Shown here: piece by piece, positions 36,019 through 44,572 of the stretch
Position numbering within the stretch: the first letter of the stretch is position 1
How the letters are laid out: each line of letters opens with the position of its first letter
NCBI GenBank assembly: GCA_900552565.1
Contig: USAK01000004.1
Location: 23,653-87,652 of the forward strand
Direction of reading: 5' to 3'
DNA: 64,000 nucleotides
Source of the DNA: an uncultured Selenomonas sp.
GTDB lineage: Bacteria > Bacillota > Negativicutes > Selenomonadales > Selenomonadaceae
Made by a program: the position numbers and the translations under genes
Notes under the pieces: model-generated
What the model was told of the DNA's origin: nothing
The model's database searches: none
What the model saw: the letters and a program-made list of their open reading frames with translations, nothing else

Positions 36019-39000
36019 ATGCTGACACAGGATCAAGTCTGGCATGACTCTCAGGATATCAATTACCGATCACCGGTCGGTGCAGCTGAAGCGGGCACAA
36101 AAGTCAGAATGGGGCTGCGTTTACGGACGAAAGAGGGCATTCGCCAAGTCATCCTGCGCTGCTGGCAGGACCAGACGGGCGAGCATCTCATCCCGCTCGA
36201 GACGCAGGACGACCCGCTGCAGGAAAATCATTTTTATAGCGGCTGGCTGCCGCTGCCGGAAAAGGGCGGCCTGATTTGGTACTACTTTATCATCTCGATG
36301 GAGGACGGCACCTGGTATTACGGCAATAATCCGGAACAGCTCGGCGGCATGGGCACGCTCTATGACCATGTACCGCCTTCGTTCCAGATTACGACGTACA
36401 ACAAGGGGGCCAAGACGCCGGACTGGTTCAAGCATGCCGTGATGTATCAGATTTTCCCGGACCGCTTTGCGCGCGAAGGCGACAAAATCATCGAGAAGAA
36501 GGGCGCGGTCTTCCATGCCTGCTGGCAGGATGACCCGTGCTACTATAAAGACCCTGATACGAAGGAAATCGTCGCCTATGATTTCTTTGGCGGCAATCTT
36601 AAAGGCATCGAGAAGAAACTCGACTACCTCAAGGAACTCGGCATCTCGGTCATTTACCTGAATCCTGTCTTTGAGTCGGAAAGCAATCATCATTACGACA
36701 CAGGTGACTATCATAAGATTGACCCGATTCTCGGCACGAATGAGGAGTTCCATCATCTCGTTGAGACAGCCAAAGCCAAGGGCATCCGCATCATCATCGA
36801 TGGCGTCTTCAGCCATACGGGCAGCAACAGCCGCTATTTCAACCGCGAAGGCCAGTACGATACGATTGGTGCGTTCCAGTCGCCGGACTCGCCGTATTAT
36901 GAATGGTATAATTTCCGTAATTTCCCATATGAGTATGAGAGCTGGTGGAATTTCTCCACACTGCCGGATGTCAAGGAAACGACGCCGTCGTATATGGACT
37001 TCATCATCTACGATAAAGACAGTGTCATGCATCACTGGATGAAGGAAGGCATTGCGGGCTGGCGCCTCGATGTCATCGACGAACTGCCCGCGGCTTTCTC
37101 GCAGGCGTTCTTTGCGGAGCTCAAGAAGACGAATCCGGAGGCCGTCATGATTGGCGAGGTCTGGGAGGATGCTTCGCACAAGGTCGCTTACGGTGTGCCG
37201 CGTGAATACCTCTGCGGTCAGGAAATGGATTCGGCCATGAACTACCCGTTCCGTCAGATTCTCTTTGATTTCCTGCTCGGTCATGTCGATGCGAAGATGA
37301 GTCTCAGGCGTTTTGAGAGTCTGCGCGAGAACTACCCGCGCGAGAATTTCTACGCCATGATGAACCTCATCGGCAGCCACGATGTCGAGCGCGCGATGAC
37401 CGTCCTCGGCGAGGAGCCGTTCTACGACGGCATGCCGACTGTTGAGCAGTCGCGTGCACGCCTGACCGATGACCAGTACAATCTCGGCATGGCCCGCCTG
37501 TTCATGGCGGCGCTCTGGCAGATGACGTATCCTGGTGTGCCGTGCATCTACTACGGCGATGAGATTGCCATGCAGGGCTTTAAAGACCCGTACAACCGCC
37601 GCCCGTATAACTGGGAGCACGGCGATACGTATGTGCGCAGCCGCTATGAGCGCATGATTCACCTGCGCAATGCCCATACGGCCCTGCAGACCGGCGAACT
37701 GCTGCCGCTCTATGCGGAAGGCGATGTCATGGCCTACGCCCGCGTCGTGCGCGGCGGCCGCGACGTCTTTGGCGAGCCGGCGAAAGATGAATGCTTCATC
37801 TCGCTCTTTAACCGCAGCCTCAAAGAGGAAAAGACGGTCACGCTCAATGTCGGTGATTTTGCCGACGGCGTCTTTGCCGATGCGTTCCATCCCGAGACGC
37901 GCTTCACGGTCGAGAACGGCCAGCTGACGGTAAATATTCTGCCGCTCAAGGGCTTTTTGCTCCAGAACATCCCGCCGGAACGCCAGTACAAGCACGAAGC
38001 CGGTGTCCTCATGCATCCGACGTCGCTGCCGTCGAAATACGGTGTCGGTGACTTTGGCAAAGAAGCGTATAAATTCGTTGATTTCCTCGCCGAAGCGGGG
38101 CAGAGCGTCTGGCAGATTCTGCCGCTCGGCCCGGTCGGCTTCAGCTATTCGCCGTACCAGTCCCCGTCGGCCTTTGCCGGCAATCCGCTGCTCATCGATA
38201 TCGATGAACTCGTGGAGCGCGGCTGGCTGACGAAGCAGGAGACGAAAGTCACCTATGCGGATTTTGATTCGTCGGCCGACTTTGAGCAGGCGCGCGTCTT
38301 CAAGAACAAATGCCTGCGCAAGGCCCATACTGCCTTTCAGCAGGATGAGGAGGCGCAGCAGGAATACAAGGTATTCTGCAGGGAAGAAGCTTACTGGCTC
38401 GATGATTACGCCCTGTTTGAAGCGGCAAAGAAGGAATATGACGGCAGGGCCTGGATGGATTGGCCGGAAGCCGTGAAAAAACGCGACCCGCAGGCACTGG
38501 CTTCTTTGCGCAAACGTCTGGAGGAAAATATCGAGCTGCAGAAGTTCATGCAGTTCCTGTTCCACTGCCAGTGGCAGAAGCTGCATGATTATGCCAATGA
38601 AAAGGGCATCCGCATCATGGGCGATATGCCGATTTTCCTCGCGCAGGACAGCGCCGACGTCTGGGCCAATCAGGAACTCTTCGACCTCAACCCCGACGGC
38701 ACAGCTCATACGGTCGCCGGCGTACCGCCAGATTATTTCAGCGCGACGGGACAGCTCTGGGGCAACCCGCAGTACAACTGGCAGGCCATGAAGGCGGAGA
38801 ATTACGCCTGGTGGAAAAAGCGCTTCCACAAGCTTTATTCGCTCGTTGATATCGCCCGCATCGACCATTTCCGCGGCTTCGAGTCGTATTGGGAAGTCGA
38901 CGGCAAGGCGAAGAATGCCATCAAGGGCCGCTGGCTGCCGGGGCCGGGCAAGCCATTCTTTGATGAGATTCGCCGCAAGCTCGGCAATCTGCCCATCGTG

Positions 39001-39474
39001 GCAGAAGATCTCGGCATCATCACGCCGGAAGTTGAGAAACTCCGCGATGACTGCGGCTTCCCCGGCATGAAGGTTCTTGAGTTCACGCTGTATCTCAACA
39101 ATCAGCATCGCCTCGGTACGGTCGTGCCGGAAAACAGCATCGTCTACACGGGCACGCATGACAACAATACGCTGATTGGCTGGCTCAAGACGGATATCAC
39201 GCCCGCGCTGCGCAAAGCTGTGGCTGACCTCGTGCGCGCCGATGTGCGCAACCCAGAGGAAATCGCCGAACATCTCATCGGCTTTGCCTATGCCTCGAAT
39301 GCAAGACTCGCCGTCATCCCGATGCAGGACCTTTTGGGACTCGATGGCAGCTGCCGCATGAACACACCGGGCACTTCCGAGGGCAACTGGCGCTGGTGTA
39401 TGCGTCCGGAAGAATTTAAGAAGCTCGATGCGAAAAAACTGCGCGCACTCACGGAGCATTTCGGCCGCTGCTGA
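36019..39474 (+). CDS. Bifunctional GH13 alpha-glucanase fused to GH77 4-alpha-glucanotransferase
   Basis: A single 1152-residue frame encodes two enzymes. Residues about 1-655 form an N-terminal sandwich plus GH13 barrel of the neopullulanase/cyclomaltodextrinase kind: GGNLKGIEKKLDYL, nucleophile Asp351 (GWRLDVIDE), acid/base Glu380 (MIGEVWED) and GSHDVERA. Residues about 660-1152 are MalQ (GH77): HPTSLPSKYGVGDFG, GDMPIFLAQDSADVW, nucleophile Asp949 (ARIDHFRG), acid/base Glu996 (VAEDLG) and THDNNTL. ATG 36019 has an AAGGAGGAG site. It follows glgA by 73 bases and probably trims and rearranges maltodextrins or glycogen branches. No signal peptide, so cytoplasmic. Confidence 0.95.
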   Translation: MLTQDQVWHDSQDINYRSPVGAAEAGTKVRMGLRLRTKEGIRQVILRCWQDQTGEHLIPLETQDDPLQENHFYSGWLPLPEKGGLIWYYFIISMEDGTWYYGNNPEQLGGMGTLYDHVPPSFQITTYNKGAKTPDWFKHAVMYQIFPDRFAREGDKIIEKKGAVFHACWQDDPCYYKDPDTKEIVAYDFFGGNLKGIEKKLDYLKELGISVIYLNPVFESESNHHYDTGDYHKIDPILGTNEEFHHLVETAKAKGIRIIIDGVFSHTGSNSRYFNREGQYDTIGAFQSPDSPYYEWYNFRNFPYEYESWWNFSTLPDVKETTPSYMDFIIYDKDSVMHHWMKEGIAGWRLDVIDELPAAFSQAFFAELKKTNPEAVMIGEVWEDASHKVAYGVPREYLCGQEMDSAMNYPFRQILFDFLLGHVDAKMSLRRFESLRENYPRENFYAMMNLIGSHDVERAMTVLGEEPFYDGMPTVEQSRARLTDDQYNLGMARLFMAALWQMTYPGVPCIYYGDEIAMQGFKDPYNRRPYNWEHGDTYVRSRYERMIHLRNAHTALQTGELLPLYAEGDVMAYARVVRGGRDVFGEPAKDECFISLFNRSLKEEKTVTLNVGDFADGVFADAFHPETRFTVENGQLTVNILPLKGFLLQNIPPERQYKHEAGVLMHPTSLPSKYGVGDFGKEAYKFVDFLAEAGQSVWQILPLGPVGFSYSPYQSPSAFAGNPLLIDIDELVERGWLTKQETKVTYADFDSSADFEQARVFKNKCLRKAHTAFQQDEEAQQEYKVFCREEAYWLDDYALFEAAKKEYDGRAWMDWPEAVKKRDPQALASLRKRLEENIELQKFMQFLFHCQWQKLHDYANEKGIRIMGDMPIFLAQDSADVWANQELFDLNPDGTAHTVAGVPPDYFSATGQLWGNPQYNWQAMKAENYAWWKKRFHKLYSLVDIARIDHFRGFESYWEVDGKAKNAIKGRWLPGPGKPFFDEIRRKLGNLPIVAEDLGIITPEVEKLRDDCGFPGMKVLEFTLYLNNQHRLGTVVPENSIVYTGTHDNNTLIGWLKTDITPALRKAVADLVRADVRNPEEIAEHLIGFAYASNARLAVIPMQDLLGLDGSCRMNTPGTSEGNWRWCMRPEEFKKLDAKKLRALTEHFGRC

Positions 39475-39633
39475 GTGCTGAAAATTTCATAGTTTTATCT
39501 GATATTCTGTGCTTTAGAGACGGCTGCGGCCGTCTCTTTGCTTGTCTTTATTTCTTTTTTCATCATTTTGTGGTATCCTAAAAAGTGTTGTTTTTGAGAA
39601 GCATACATCGTTACATCGATAGAAGGTGTTTTT

Positions 39634-40377
39634 ATGATTGACATTCCAGCGAACTGGGTGCAGAAAATCCAGAATATCGACTGGTCGAAAGTACAGGAAT
39701 CGGTCAAGGACTACGGTCCGGCCATCAAGGTGCTGCAGCAGACGTGGTCTAAGGAATCTCTGCTGGAGATCAGTCAGGGAAAACTCTTTGTGCCGGACTC
39801 GGTCATCAATGAGGCCATTGCCAAACGCATTCCCGCGGGCGGGCAGGTCACGGGCGTGACCATCAAGTCGCATGCCAATGGCCGGATGGATATCCGCGTG
39901 GAGACGAAAAAAGTCGGCCCCGTGGAATTATCCGGTGAAATCAAGGAATTTGTCCATAATGGCGACAAGTCGTATGTGACATACCGCGTGCGCAGCCGCA
40001 ATATCCCGGAGCATGGCCTGATGTCGTGGATTTTTTCACGCATCTCGCTGTCGATGGCAGAGCGCATGGTCGGTCATATCGACATGCCGGACAATCTGCC
40101 GGTTTCCATCAAGCACAACACGATTACGGTGGATTACAGCCAGGCACTTGCCGAATCCGATTTCGGCAAGACGGAGTATCAGGGGCATAAGCTCACCGAT
40201 ATGATTGAGATTGAAGGCGCGACGCCAAAGGACGGCGGCATTGAGTTCGATACGCAGCTCAACGTGCCGGACGATGTCAAGAAAGCCCTCGTGGCTTTGC
40301 TCAAGGACAAAGAGGCAGACCTTCAGGAAAGTCAGGCAGATTCGTCTGCTTCGTCTGACCAGCAGAATGAGAATTGA
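39634..40377 (+). CDS. Hypothetical protein, family not recognised
   Basis: A 247-residue soluble-looking protein without signal peptide. The N-terminal third is helical (IPANWVQKIQNIDWSKVQES). The middle (about residues 65-180) alternates short beta-strands with a repeated pattern of lipid-binding-like sheets (ANGRMDIRVETKKVGPVELS, DKSYVTYRVRSRNIPEHGL), and the C-terminus is a charged, Ser/Gln-rich tail. It loosely recalls DUF2993/LmeA-type sheet proteins but I cannot claim that. It starts at ATG 39634 after GAAGGTG and precedes the DUF4127 gene by 37 bases, so the two may be co-transcribed. Confidence 0.7.
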   Translation: MIDIPANWVQKIQNIDWSKVQESVKDYGPAIKVLQQTWSKESLLEISQGKLFVPDSVINEAIAKRIPAGGQVTGVTIKSHANGRMDIRVETKKVGPVELSGEIKEFVHNGDKSYVTYRVRSRNIPEHGLMSWIFSRISLSMAERMVGHIDMPDNLPVSIKHNTITVDYSQALAESDFGKTEYQGHKLTDMIEIEGATPKDGGIEFDTQLNVPDDVKKALVALLKDKEADLQESQADSSASSDQQNEN

Positions 40378-40414
40378 GACATGAAAAAAAGAGAACAGGG
40401 AAGGGAGAGATTTT

Positions 40415-42052
40415 TTGAAGAAGTGTATCATGGCACTCACCGCAGTGCTCTGTACTCTCATGATGACGCTGACCAGTATGCCGGCAGCGTCCGCTCATCA
40501 CAAGAATGAACCAAAAGTCGAGAAGATTGTCTACATCCCGCACGACAACCGTCCAATCTCGGACAAGCAGACGGCCGATGTCGTCAAGAAGCTCGGCTAC
40601 GAAGTGGTCGTGCCGCCTGACAATATGCTTGGCAGCCGCAGTGATCTCGGCCATCCGGACGAACTCTGGGATTGGCTCAAGAAGAACGCGCAGGATGCTG
40701 ATGCCGCTGTTATTTCGTCGGACTCCATGCTCTACGGCAGCCTTGTCGGCTCGCGCAAGCACGAGTACACGAAGAAACAGGTCCTTGACCGCGTGGATAA
40801 ATTCCAGACGTTCCGCAAAGAATTCCCGAAAATGCAGCTCTATGTCTTTGGCTCCATCATGCGCACGCCGCGCTCGGGCGAGGCTTCCGGTCATGAGGAA
40901 CCGGGCTATTACCGCAATTACGGCGCGGACATCTTCCGCTATACTGAGCTCAAGGACAAGCAGGAGATGGAGGGCCTGACGCGCCGCGAGAAGAAAGAAT
41001 ATGACTTCCTGCAGCGCCTGATTCCGAAGGCTTCGCTTTCGGACTGGATGGGCCGCCGCGAAAAGAATTTTGCGGCCAATGAGAAGATGATTCAGCTCAC
41101 GCGCAAGAATACGTTCAATTACTTCGTGCTCGGCCGCGACGACAATGCGCCGTACTCGCAGACGCATCTTGAGAGCCGCCATCTCGCCGCTGAAGGTCAG
41201 GACCTTGGCAAGACGCGTTTTCAGGCCATGGCCGGCATCGATGAAGTCGGCATGCTGATGCTCACGCGCGCCGTCAACGATATCCGCCGCGATGTGCCAT
41301 TTGTCTATGTCCGCTATAACTGGGGCAAGGGAGAATTCACGGTTCCGTCGTATTCTGATGAGAAAATCGGCAATTCCATTGCCGCAGCTGTTACGGCCGC
41401 CGGCGGCATGATGGTCAAGTCGCCGGAGAAGGCCGACCTCGTGCTGACGGTCAACACGAACCCGAACGGCAAAACGTATGAAGCCAATGACCGCGATAAC
41501 GACGGTACGCCGCGCGAGGGTACGAAATACTTCGCCGACATCGTCAGCGACTATGTCAGCAAGGGCTATCCTGTCGGCATTGCCGATATCGCCTATGCCA
41601 ACGGCTCCGATAATGCCCTGATGGATGAACTGCGTGACCGCGGCCTGCTCTTTAAGATTCGCGCTTACGCCGGCTGGAACACGCCGACGAACAGCACGGG
41701 CTTTGTCATCGGTGAAGGCATGCTTGCCAAGTATATGAAGGACGATGCTGTCGATGACCTGCTGCTCACGCGTTATCTCGATGACTGGGCTTATCAGGCG
41801 AATGTGCGCAACACCATTGCGCGCCAGCTGACGTGGCTGCGCGGCGACGGCGTTTATGGCAGCCTCGACACGAAGACGGCTGCCGTAGCGACGCGTTCGG
41901 AGCGCATGCTCACGCGTTTTGTCGAAGACAATCTGCCGCCGATTGACTCGCTGGCCAATATCGAAGTGCGTTTCCCGTGGAACCGCATGTTCGAGTCGGA
42001 TATCATCCACACGGCAGCGAAGGAAGAAGTCAATTATTTCCCGAAAGAATGA
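40415..42052 (+). CDS. DUF4127 family exported protein
   Basis: TTG 40415 after GGGAGAG begins a signal peptide (KKCIMALTAVLCTLMMTLTS, cleaved near AASA). The 545-residue protein matches the DUF4127 layout: KIVYIPHDNRPISDKQTADV at the mature N-terminus, PPDNMLGSRSDLGHPDELW, and SSDSMLYGSLVGSRKHEY. The family has no established function that I know of. Asp/His-rich loops (RPISDKQ, SDSMLYGSL, GRDDNAPYSQTH) look like an active site, perhaps hydrolytic; that is inference. It ends in a strong terminator. Confidence 0.85.
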   Translation: MKKCIMALTAVLCTLMMTLTSMPAASAHHKNEPKVEKIVYIPHDNRPISDKQTADVVKKLGYEVVVPPDNMLGSRSDLGHPDELWDWLKKNAQDADAAVISSDSMLYGSLVGSRKHEYTKKQVLDRVDKFQTFRKEFPKMQLYVFGSIMRTPRSGEASGHEEPGYYRNYGADIFRYTELKDKQEMEGLTRREKKEYDFLQRLIPKASLSDWMGRREKNFAANEKMIQLTRKNTFNYFVLGRDDNAPYSQTHLESRHLAAEGQDLGKTRFQAMAGIDEVGMLMLTRAVNDIRRDVPFVYVRYNWGKGEFTVPSYSDEKIGNSIAAAVTAAGGMMVKSPEKADLVLTVNTNPNGKTYEANDRDNDGTPREGTKYFADIVSDYVSKGYPVGIADIAYANGSDNALMDELRDRGLLFKIRAYAGWNTPTNSTGFVIGEGMLAKYMKDDAVDDLLLTRYLDDWAYQANVRNTIARQLTWLRGDGVYGSLDTKTAAVATRSERMLTRFVEDNLPPIDSLANIEVRFPWNRMFESDIIHTAAKEEVNYFPKE

Positions 42053-42083
42053 ACGCGGATGCCATAGCACCGCATAGAAAAAG

Positions 42084-42119
42084 AGCCCCTGCTGGAAAGT
42101 TTCAGCAGGGGCTTTTTTT
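42084..42119. terminator. Terminator between the DUF4127 gene and the minus-strand DeoR gene
   Basis: AGCCCCTGCTG (42084-42094) and CAGCAGGGGCT (42103-42113) pair perfectly, flanked by A and T runs, serving both converging genes. Confidence 0.94.
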
Positions 42120-42121
42120 AT

Positions 42122-42880
42122 TTATTTTTGGCTTTTAGCGGCGGGAAAGACATCGAGGCCATGGGCCTCAAGACGCTGTATGTCTTCGGGGGCGGCATCG
42201 GCGTCCGTGTAAATGGCGCGGATGTGTTCGAAGGGGAAGAGCAGCTCGGAGGCATCGCAGTGGAATTTCTCGGATTCCGTCAGCACGATGATGCCGCGGG
42301 CTTGGGCAGCCATGGCCTGCGCGGCTTCGATGCGCAGATGGTCGCTGCTCTTGACGCCGTTTTCATCGATGCCGTCAATGCCGAGGAAGAACTTATCGAC
42401 TTTGAAATTCCTCGCGCAGAGGCCGACGAGCGGACCGACCATGACCTGTGACTCATTCTGGTAGCTGCCGCCGAGCAGGATGACGCGGGCACCGTGAATC
42501 TTGCGCACAAAACTCGCGACAAAGGCCGAGTTCGTGATGATGGTGATATGGCAGCGGCGCATGCAGAGCTCTTCGGCGAGCAGCGTACAGCAGCCGCCCG
42601 ATTCAATCATGACGGTCTCGCCGGGCTGCACGCAGCGCGCGGCCCGTTCGGCGATGCGCCGCTTGTTTTCATAATGGAAGGACAGATGGTGGCCGATGTC
42701 CTCGCTGGCGACCATGCTGGCAAAACCGTGCTCACGCTTCAGGAGACCCTGATGGGCGAGCAGGTTGAGGTCTTTGCGGATGGTGACTTCCGAGACACCA
42801 AGGGCTTCCGAGAGCTCGGTGACGGCCATGCGTTTGTTCTGGCTGATGAGGTCGAGAAGTTTCATATGACGGGGCTGCAT
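42122..42880 (-). CDS. DeoR-family transcriptional regulator (second)
   Basis: A 252-residue DeoR protein. The helix-turn-helix reads MAVTELSEALGVSEVTIRKD (residues 18-37), followed by LLAHQGLLKREHGFA. The sensor domain has MIESGGCCTLLAEEL (about residue 94), TNSAFVASFV and a GGSYQNES block. The ligand is presumably a sugar phosphate. It lies downstream of serC on the same strand, separated from it by a terminator, and has no obvious sugar operon beside it, so the target is unknown. Confidence 0.9.
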   Translation of the reverse strand: MQPRHMKLLDLISQNKRMAVTELSEALGVSEVTIRKDLNLLAHQGLLKREHGFASMVASEDIGHHLSFHYENKRRIAERAARCVQPGETVMIESGGCCTLLAEELCMRRCHITIITNSAFVASFVRKIHGARVILLGGSYQNESQVMVGPLVGLCARNFKVDKFFLGIDGIDENGVKSSDHLRIEAAQAMAAQARGIIVLTESEKFHCDASELLFPFEHIRAIYTDADAAPEDIQRLEAHGLDVFPAAKSQK

Positions 42881-42898
42881 GGATATCTTCCTTTCGTA

Positions 42899-42937
42899 AA
42901 AACAAAAGCCCCTTCTGCCGACGGCAAAAGGAGCTTC
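42899..42937 (-). terminator. Rho-independent terminator after serC
   Basis: On the minus strand AAGCTCCTTTTGCCG pairs with CGGCAGAAGGGGCTT (42906-42936 overall, with G-U pairs) and is followed by a T-rich run. Confidence 0.85.
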
Positions 42938-42984
42938 TGGTCATTGGTTCCAGCAATGGAGCCATGGAATATCGTGCTTAAGGC

Positions 42985-44076
42985 TTAAGCGTTTTCCTTG
43001 CGGAATTTATCCATGAACTCTGCGAGGGCGACAGCGCCTTCGTACGGCATAGCATTGTAAATCGAGGCGCGCATGCCGCCGACACTGCGGTGGCCCTTGA
43101 CGCCGCTGAGCTGATGTTCAAGAGCTTCGGCAACGAATTTCTTCTCGAGCTCCTCGCTCGGCAGACGGAACGTGACGTTCATGTAGGAACGGCTGACTTT
43201 GTCGGCATGGCCGCGGTAGAAGCCGTTCGAGCTGTCGATGGCTTCATAGACAACCTTGGCCTTCTTGATGTTGCGGCGTTCCATCTCCTCAAGGCCGCCC
43301 TGTGCCTTAATCCAGGCAGCAACTTTGCCGACCATGTAGATGCAGAAAGCCGGCGGCGTGTTGTAGAGCGAATCTTTTTTGTAGAACGTATTATAGCGGA
43401 ACATCGTCGGCAGTGCCTCCGGGCTGTTCTCGAGCAGCGATTTCTTCGCGACGACGAGGACGACGCCGGCAGGGCCGAGGTTCTTCTGAACGCCGGCGTA
43501 GATGAAGTCGAATTTGTGGAAATCAATCGGACGCGAGAGCATATCCGAGGACATATCGGCAAAGAGAGGTACACCGTCCGTCTCCGGGATGTAATGGTAT
43601 TCCGTGCCGTAAATCGTGTTGTTGTAGCAGACATGGACGTAGGCAGCGTTCGGGTCTACCTTGAGCTCATCCTGCTGCGGTACGTGATGATAGCCCGTTT
43701 CCTTGCTCGAAGCGATGATTTCGCCGATGCCGAGATGCTCGGCTTCTTTATAAGCCTTTTCAGCGAAGCTGCCCGAGAGGACGTAGCTGCCCGGATGCTC
43801 TTTCGTAGCGTAGTTCAGTGGAATCATCGCGAACTGCTGGCTGGCACCGCCCTGGCAGAACAGGACTTCGTAGTCATCGCCGAGGCCCATGAGCTCTTTG
43901 ATGTCCGCTTTTGCCTTTTCGTGCACAGCAGCGTACTGCGGTGCGCGGTGGCTGATTTCGAGAATCGACATGCCACTGTGGTTAAAGTTCAGGAATTCTG
44001 CCTGTGCTTCTTTGAGTACCTCAAGCGGCAGTGTTGCCGGACCCGGATTGAAATTATAGACGCGACCTGCTTCCAT
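42985..44076 (-). CDS. serC: Phosphoserine aminotransferase
   Basis: Second step of serine synthesis, turning 3-phosphohydroxypyruvate into phosphoserine; it can also serve in pyridoxal phosphate synthesis. About 363 residues, the family length, when started at ATG 44076 behind GGGGAGGTTTTCTC. A longer in-frame start at 44172 adds unrelated residues. Seen: VYNFNPGPATLPLEVLKEAQ, the PLP lysine in FIYAGVQKNLGPAG (about residue 194), and GHRSVGGMRASIYNAMP near the end. Divergent from serA; both pathway steps thus share one 500-base control region. Confidence 0.97.
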   Translation of the reverse strand: MEAGRVYNFNPGPATLPLEVLKEAQAEFLNFNHSGMSILEISHRAPQYAAVHEKAKADIKELMGLGDDYEVLFCQGGASQQFAMIPLNYATKEHPGSYVLSGSFAEKAYKEAEHLGIGEIIASSKETGYHHVPQQDELKVDPNAAYVHVCYNNTIYGTEYHYIPETDGVPLFADMSSDMLSRPIDFHKFDFIYAGVQKNLGPAGVVLVVAKKSLLENSPEALPTMFRYNTFYKKDSLYNTPPAFCIYMVGKVAAWIKAQGGLEEMERRNIKKAKVVYEAIDSSNGFYRGHADKVSRSYMNVTFRLPSEELEKKFVAEALEHQLSGVKGHRSVGGMRASIYNAMPYEGAVALAEFMDKFRKENA

Positions 44077-44264
44077 GAGAAAACCTCCCCAAAACATATG
44101 GAATCTTGTTGAATTTACTGGATTTTGTAGGATATTCTGCGTGTACCATGTCAACATCACAGGGGTGTCCATGTGTTGTGGACAGGCAACGTTTTTTATA
44201 TTCTAGCGCGAAAAATCCAGAAAAGCAAGCAGAAAAATAAATCTTGTTTTTTCAGAGCAGACAC

Positions 44265-44293
44265 TTGACGGCTGAAAATGGATGGCATATAAT
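44265..44293 (+). promoter_or_regulatory. serA promoter
   Basis: TTGACG (44265-44270), 17 bases, TATAAT (44288-44293). It would start RNA near 44300, just before the T-box leader. Confidence 0.82.
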
Positions 44294-44299
44294 ACACTT

Positions 44300-44545
44300 A
44301 TGCACGAAAATTGCAGTCAAAGCCAAATCGCAAAGGCGAAGATGGGGAAGCTGAAAAAAGAGCCCTTATAGAGAGCTGACGGCCGGTGAAAGTCAGCAGG
44401 GCATTTTGAAGTTCCGCCCCGGAGCAGCTGGCGAAAGTCAGACGGGTACGCCCGTTAAAGCGTCGAGAGAGAGGCAATGCCTCACTTGGGTGGCACCACG
44501 GAATCAGAGCGTTTCGTCCCAAATCGGGACGGCGCTTTTTTTATT
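44300..44545 (+). ncRNA. T-box leader controlling serA (probable tRNA-Ser sensor)
   Basis: The leader holds the T-box sequence TTGGGTGGCACCACGG (44486-44501) followed by a terminator (AGAGCGTTTCGTCCC at 44506-44520 with the GC-rich arm 44525-44536 and a T run). Several hairpins upstream (44310-44480) fit Stems I-III. In T-boxes an uncharged tRNA opens the antiterminator; the TGGC bulge would pair with a tRNA ending GCCA. This needs discriminator G73, which tRNA-Ser has. That and the downstream serine gene support serine sensing. The specifier codon is not certain: a TCC lies near 44413 in a plausible loop. Confidence 0.9.
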
Positions 44546-44572
44546 GGTTATGATGAAGAGGAGAGAACAAAC

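Noticed and set aside
36121..39459. Antisense 1112-residue open frame opposite the GH13-GH77 fusion
   Set aside because: A striking length, but it mirrors the sense codon bias. It has no family motifs and no ribosome site. Antisense frames of similar kind lie opposite glgP and rodA.
40415..40475. Earlier start for the DUF4127 gene
   Set aside because: The TTG at 40415 directly precedes the signal peptide and has a good ribosome site. Upstream in-frame codons lack one.
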